Source: Planctomycetota bacterium (GTDB taxonomy: Bacteria > Planctomycetota > Planctomycetia > Pirellulales > UBA1268). From it: a DNA stretch of 60,942 nucleotides. Both the position numbers and the translations under genes were made by a program. This document shows, piece by piece, positions 58,005 through 60,942 of the stretch. The stretch lies in the NCBI GenBank assembly GCA_018970605.1, contig JAGWWA010000006.1, positions 1-60,942 on the forward strand, read 5' to 3'. The notes under the pieces were generated by a model that worked only from the letters and a program-made list of their open reading frames with translations, had not been told where the DNA came from and did not search any database. The number at the start of each line of letters is the position of its first letter. Position 1 is the first letter of the stretch.

Positions 58005-58077
58005 CTGCGGGATCGGGGCGAGGTCGGCGAGCGTCGGCTATCCGGCCGTTGGCGAGCCGACTCGCCCCGTCCCGCAG
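58005..58077 (+). terminator. 22-bp hairpin between the acetyltransferase and uxaE genes
   Basis: Arms 58005-58028 (CTGCGGGATCGGGGCGAGG plus TCGGC) and 58056-58077 pair over 22 bp with two single-base bulges, around a 27-nt loop. It occupies the 245-bp gap that otherwise shows no gene. It begins 57 bp after the GNAT stop and ends 116 bp before uxaE, fitting a terminator for the symporter operon. It has no T-run. Confidence 0.5.
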
Positions 58078-58193
58078 CCGGGTCTGGCCGTTTGGGATCG
58101 ACTGCACGGCATGCTGGCGTTCGCAGAAAACGTGAGTCGATTCCGTTGCGCAGGACGGTATCACGCGCGCGTCGGCCGCGGTATCCTCTCCGC

Positions 58194-59456
58194 ATGCTCA
58201 CACTTCCACGATTCACCTTCGGCGTTGGTGACCGGTTCGCGCACCAGGCCGAGGCCCAGCTGGCCGCGTTCGAACGGCTCGCCGCCGACGGCGTCGTCGT
58301 GTCGCCGGTCTGGAACAAGTCGAACCGCGAACACACCTTCATCGGCAGTGAGCCTGCGAGCGTGCGGGCGGCGGCGATCGCCGCCGTCGCGGCTCGGAAG
58401 TGGCCGCATCCGTGGTTCGTCGATGCCGACCACATCCGCCTCGAGACGGTCGACCGATTCCTCGAATCGAGCGACTTTTTCACCATCGACGTTGCCGACT
58501 CGATCGGCAAGCCGGCGAGTGAGGCCGACGTCGCCGCGTTCCTCGCCAAACACCCGGAGCTCACCGCCCCGCTCGCGATTCCGGGCATCGCCGCCCCGGT
58601 GCCGCTCTCGACGGAGGCGTCCGCCACCGTGGCCCGCAGCTACCTGCTCGCCTGCCGCGAGGCCGGCGAGATCTTTCGCCACATCCGTTCGAAGCGTGGC
58701 GACGGTGTGGCCATCGAGGTGAGCATGGATGAGACCGATGCGGCGCAGACGCCGCCGGAACTCCTCGTGATCCTCGCGTTGCTGGCCGACGAGGGTGTGC
58801 CGTTGCAGACGATCGCGCCCAAGTTCACCGGCCGCTTCAACAAGGGCGTGGACTACGTCGGCGATCTCGCCGGATTCGAGAAGGAGTTTTCCGACGACGT
58901 GGCGGTGCTGGCCTACGCCGCCAACCGGTACGGCCTGCCCACAAACCTCAAGCTCTCCGTGCACAGCGGGAGCGACAAGTTTTCGCTCTACCCGATCATC
59001 CGCCGGGTCGTGGAGCAGACCGGTGCAGGGCTGCATCTCAAGACCGCGGGCACGACCTGGCTGGAGGAGATGATCGGTCTGGCGGAGGCTGGCGGCGACG
59101 GCCTTGCGCTCGCCAAGGAGATCTATGCCTATGCGTACGATCACGTTGACGAGTTCTGCGCGCCCTACGCCACGGTGATCGACATCGATCGGGCGAAGCT
59201 GCCCCCGCCGGCCGAGGTCGCTTCGTGGAGCGGCCCGCAGCTGGCGGCTGCCCTGCGGCACGTGCCCGCGAATCCGGCGTTCAATCCGCATATGCGGCAG
59301 CTGGTGCACGTGTCGTTCAAGGTGGCGGCCAAGCAGGGAAAGCGATACACCGACCTGCTGGTGGCCAACCGCGACGTCGTGGCAAAGCAGGTGACCGAAA
59401 ACATCTACGACCGCCATCTGAAGCCGTTGTTCGTGGCGGCGAGGAAGACGGCGTGA
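58194..59456 (+). CDS. uxaE: Tagaturonate epimerase (UxaE family)
   Basis: UxaE epimerises D-tagaturonate to D-fructuronate, joining galacturonate breakdown to the glucuronate route. The 420-residue length is typical. Family landmarks are VWNKSNREHTFIGSEPASVRAAA (about 40-61), the metal-site region WFVDADHIRLETVDRF (about 73-88), FTIDVADSIGKPA, IEVSMDETDAAQTPPEL, APKFTGRFNKGVDYVGD and LSVHSGSDKFSLYP (about 259-272). The ATG was chosen at the family start; the frame extends much further upstream only as GC-rich noise. Its substrate could come from UxaC (4908-6317). The next gene overlaps its stop. Confidence 0.85.
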   Translation: MLTLPRFTFGVGDRFAHQAEAQLAAFERLAADGVVVSPVWNKSNREHTFIGSEPASVRAAAIAAVAARKWPHPWFVDADHIRLETVDRFLESSDFFTIDVADSIGKPASEADVAAFLAKHPELTAPLAIPGIAAPVPLSTEASATVARSYLLACREAGEIFRHIRSKRGDGVAIEVSMDETDAAQTPPELLVILALLADEGVPLQTIAPKFTGRFNKGVDYVGDLAGFEKEFSDDVAVLAYAANRYGLPTNLKLSVHSGSDKFSLYPIIRRVVEQTGAGLHLKTAGTTWLEEMIGLAEAGGDGLALAKEIYAYAYDHVDEFCAPYATVIDIDRAKLPPPAEVASWSGPQLAAALRHVPANPAFNPHMRQLVHVSFKVAAKQGKRYTDLLVANRDVVAKQVTENIYDRHLKPLFVAARKTA

Positions 59457-60268
59457 AGTCGGCGATCACGGTCTGCCTGGTGCCGGAGGCCGTGCGCGGG
59501 CCGTTCGTGTTGCACGACGGCCTGGAGTCGGGCTGTCGCGTCGCCGCCGAGCAAGGCTTCGACGGTATCGAGATCTTCCCCGCCGGGCCGGACGAGGTGG
59601 CGGCGGCGGTCGTGCGGCCGCTGCTCGCGACCCATGGCCTTGCGCTCGCCGCCATCGGCACGGGGGCGGGCTGGGTGAAGCACGGCCTTTGTCTCTGCCA
59701 TGCCGATGGCGACGTGCGGCGCCGGGCGCGGGCATTCATCGCTTCGATCATCGATGTGGCGGGTGAGCTCGGGGCTCCGGCCATCATCGGGTCGATGCAG
59801 GGCCGAACGAGCGGCGACGTTTCCCGGGAGGCGGCCCTTGCGATGCTGGCCGATGCCCTCGGCGAACTCGCAGCCCACGCCGCCCGCCACGGGCAGCCGC
59901 TCCTCTACGAGCCGCTCAACCGCTACGAGAGCGACCTTTTCAATCGGCAGGTGGAGGCGGCCGCGTTCGTCGAGGCCAACGGCCTCGATGCGGTACGAAT
60001 CCTCTGCGATCTGTTTCACATGAACATCGAGGAGGAGAACCTCGCCGGGGCGCTCGTGGCCTGCGGGCCGCGGGTGGGCCACGTTCACTGGGCCGACTCC
60101 AACCGCCGCGCCATGGGGTTTGGGCACACCGATCCCGGACCCGTCGTGGCGGCCCTGCGGGCAATCCGGTATCAAGGCTGGCTGTCGGCCGAGGTTTTCC
60201 CGTGGCCATCGCCGGCGGAAGCCGCGGCCCGCACGATCGCGAGCCTCCGGCGGCACCTCACGGCCTGA
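59453..60268 (+). CDS. TIM-barrel sugar isomerase/epimerase (hydroxypyruvate isomerase-like)
   Basis: The GTG at 59453 overlaps the uxaE stop (GTGA), giving 271 aa. The fold is the xylose-isomerase-like TIM barrel (AP endonuclease 2 superfamily): CRVAAEQGFDGIEIFPAG (about 26-43), IGTGAGWVKHG, GAPAIIGSMQGRTS, PLLYEPLNRYESDLFNR (about 144-160) with the metal-binding Glu, LCDLFHMNIEEENL (about 185-198) with Asp and His, VGHVHWADSNRR and LSAEVFPWP. All four typical metal ligands seem present. It probably isomerises or epimerises a keto-sugar or acid in the pathway. The exact substrate is open. Confidence 0.85.
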   Translation: MKSAITVCLVPEAVRGPFVLHDGLESGCRVAAEQGFDGIEIFPAGPDEVAAAVVRPLLATHGLALAAIGTGAGWVKHGLCLCHADGDVRRRARAFIASIIDVAGELGAPAIIGSMQGRTSGDVSREAALAMLADALGELAAHAARHGQPLLYEPLNRYESDLFNRQVEAAAFVEANGLDAVRILCDLFHMNIEEENLAGALVACGPRVGHVHWADSNRRAMGFGHTDPGPVVAALRAIRYQGWLSAEVFPWPSPAEAAARTIASLRRHLTA

Positions 60269-60286
60269 CACAGAGGAGATGCGTCG

Positions 60287-60739
60287 ATGCTCAACGGCCC
60301 ACTGCTTCACCCCGACATCCTTCGCGTGCTCGCCCGGTCGGGCCACCACTCGAAGGTGCTGATCGCCGATGGCAACTACCCCGCCCTCAACAAGCGGGGC
60401 CCGCGGGCGGAGCTCGTCTCGCTCCAGCTCGTGCCCGGCGTGCCGACGGTGGCGCAGGTCTTCGCGGCCGTGCTCGCCGCCGTGCAGATCGACGAGGTGT
60501 TCACGATGGGGGTCGATCGGGCCGACTCCTATGCCGCCGCGACGCCCGGGGACCCGCCGGCCTGGACCGACTACCGACGGATCCTCGCCGCGGCCAAGTC
60601 GCCCTGCGAGCTCGCCCCGATCGTGAAATGGGATTTTTACGCGGCTGTCGCCTCGGACGATCACGTGCTCACCATCCAGACGGCCGACACCCAGCCGTGG
60701 GCCAATCTGCTGCTCTCCGTCGGCTGCCGCACGTTTTGA
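60287..60739 (+). CDS. RbsD/FucU-family sugar mutarotase
   Basis: A 150-residue member of the RbsD/FucU fold, which catalyses anomer or pyranose-furanose interconversion. The catalytic His is in VLARSGHHSKVLIADGNYP (about 15-33), with the conserved Asp in the same stretch. The C-terminal KWDFYAAVASDDHVLTIQTAD resembles FucU more than RbsD. GAGGAG precedes the start. It lies 18 bp after the TIM-barrel gene and 16 bp before the aldo/keto reductase, so all four genes form an operon. L-fucose is a likely substrate (inference). Confidence 0.85.
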   Translation: MLNGPLLHPDILRVLARSGHHSKVLIADGNYPALNKRGPRAELVSLQLVPGVPTVAQVFAAVLAAVQIDEVFTMGVDRADSYAAATPGDPPAWTDYRRILAAAKSPCELAPIVKWDFYAAVASDDHVLTIQTADTQPWANLLLSVGCRTF

Positions 60740-60755
60740 ATCGCGGGATGTCACC

Positions 60756-60942
60756 ATGATCACCACCAGATCCCTCGGCCACACGGGCCTGCAGGTGCCG
60801 ATCCTGTCCTTCGGAGCGAGTTCGCTCGGCCAGGAGTTTCGTTCGGTCACGCTCGACGAGGCGCTCGGCAGCGTGAAGGCCGCGCTCGACTGCGGCTTGA
60901 ACCTGATCGACACGAGCCCCTTTTATGGCCGCGGCATGAGCG
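60756..60942 (+). CDS. Aldo/keto reductase, 5' part (partial)
   Basis: The first 62 codons are in the window, and the gene continues past the edge. The N-terminus is typical for NAD(P)H-dependent aldo/keto reductases: RSLGHTGLQVPILSFGASSL (about 5-24) and a helix followed by NLIDTSPFYGRG (about 49-60), in which the conserved Asp and the catalytic Tyr are visible. In sugar operons such enzymes are often L-fucose or L-galactose dehydrogenases. As the fourth gene after FucU, this would be the first oxidation step of a deoxysugar (inference). Confidence 0.8.
   Translation, partial: MITTRSLGHTGLQVPILSFGASSLGQEFRSVTLDEALGSVKAALDCGLNLIDTSPFYGRGMS

Noticed and set aside
55354-58164. 936-codon open frame on the minus strand
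   Set aside because: It lies opposite clear genes (symporter, GNAT) and has the Arg/Gly/His-rich composition of a GC-rich antisense shadow.
55449-58193. Plus-strand frame running 915 codons upstream of uxaE
   Set aside because: It is a shifted frame through the symporter and GNAT genes with Arg/Pro-rich noise; homology begins only at 58194.

Overview
The window is very GC-rich, densely coded DNA whose gene content points to a planctomycete, most likely Pirellulales-like (inference). The markers are a DUF1559 prepilin-like protein, an SHD1-domain secreted protein, many secreted sulfatases, DUF6268-type outer-membrane proteins, a FloA flotillin, a class II ribonucleotide reductase and the order dnaA-like / dnaN / dciA / gyrB. 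I found no rRNA, tRNA, CRISPR array or insertion sequence.

Layout. 1-1.5 kb is a decaying patch: a conserved-looking gene coupled to a PD-(D/E)XK nuclease that has lost its middle, then a small ORF. 1.7-6.3 kb holds fluC, a membrane-anchored patatin, mscL and uxaC. 6.3-17.6 kb holds a beta-propeller glycosidase-like protein, a histidine kinase with an NtrC-like regulator that lacks sigma-54 contact motifs, a DUF1559 protein, a YidB-like protein, an esterase fold without its nucleophile, a sigma-70 factor, apt, mnmA, floA and a small protein. 17.9-25.8 kb is a minus-strand replication block: aspartate aminotransferase, cysteine desulfurase, a 278-residue DnaA without a P-loop, dnaN, dciA and gyrB. 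25.9-34.8 kb holds inositol-phosphate synthase, a 20-residue lysine-rich microprotein between RNA-like hairpins, an RlmM-like methyltransferase, birA, two DUF6268 paralogues, a LytS/LytTR two-component pair and a Fur-family regulator. 35-41 kb holds nrdJ, the SHD1 protein and pgk.

41.3-55.3 kb is a polysaccharide-sulfate island. It has one ordinary sulfatase and three giant genes that each fuse two complete sulfatase domains behind one signal peptide; the middle one also carries an alpha/beta-hydrolase. A PQQ-type beta-propeller protein and a ThuA-domain protein lie between them. It is followed by a DUF485/ActP carboxylate symporter pair, a GNAT acetyltransferase and a sugar-catabolic operon (tagaturonate epimerase, TIM-barrel isomerase, FucU/RbsD mutarotase, and an aldo/keto reductase cut by the window edge). 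With uxaC upstream, this suggests desulfation of sulfated polysaccharide in the periplasm, then uptake and catabolism of uronates and probably deoxysugars (inference).

A second theme is a family of short hairpin repeats in the intergenic gaps. Most copies share the head AAGCCC followed by an exchangeable palindrome. One copy supplies the stop codon of floA, and a 14-nt piece of another appears expanded into ten in-frame copies at the 3' end of the LytS-like kinase gene. Start codons are chosen from ribosome-binding sites, signal peptides and overlaps where these could be seen; otherwise they are flagged as uncertain.
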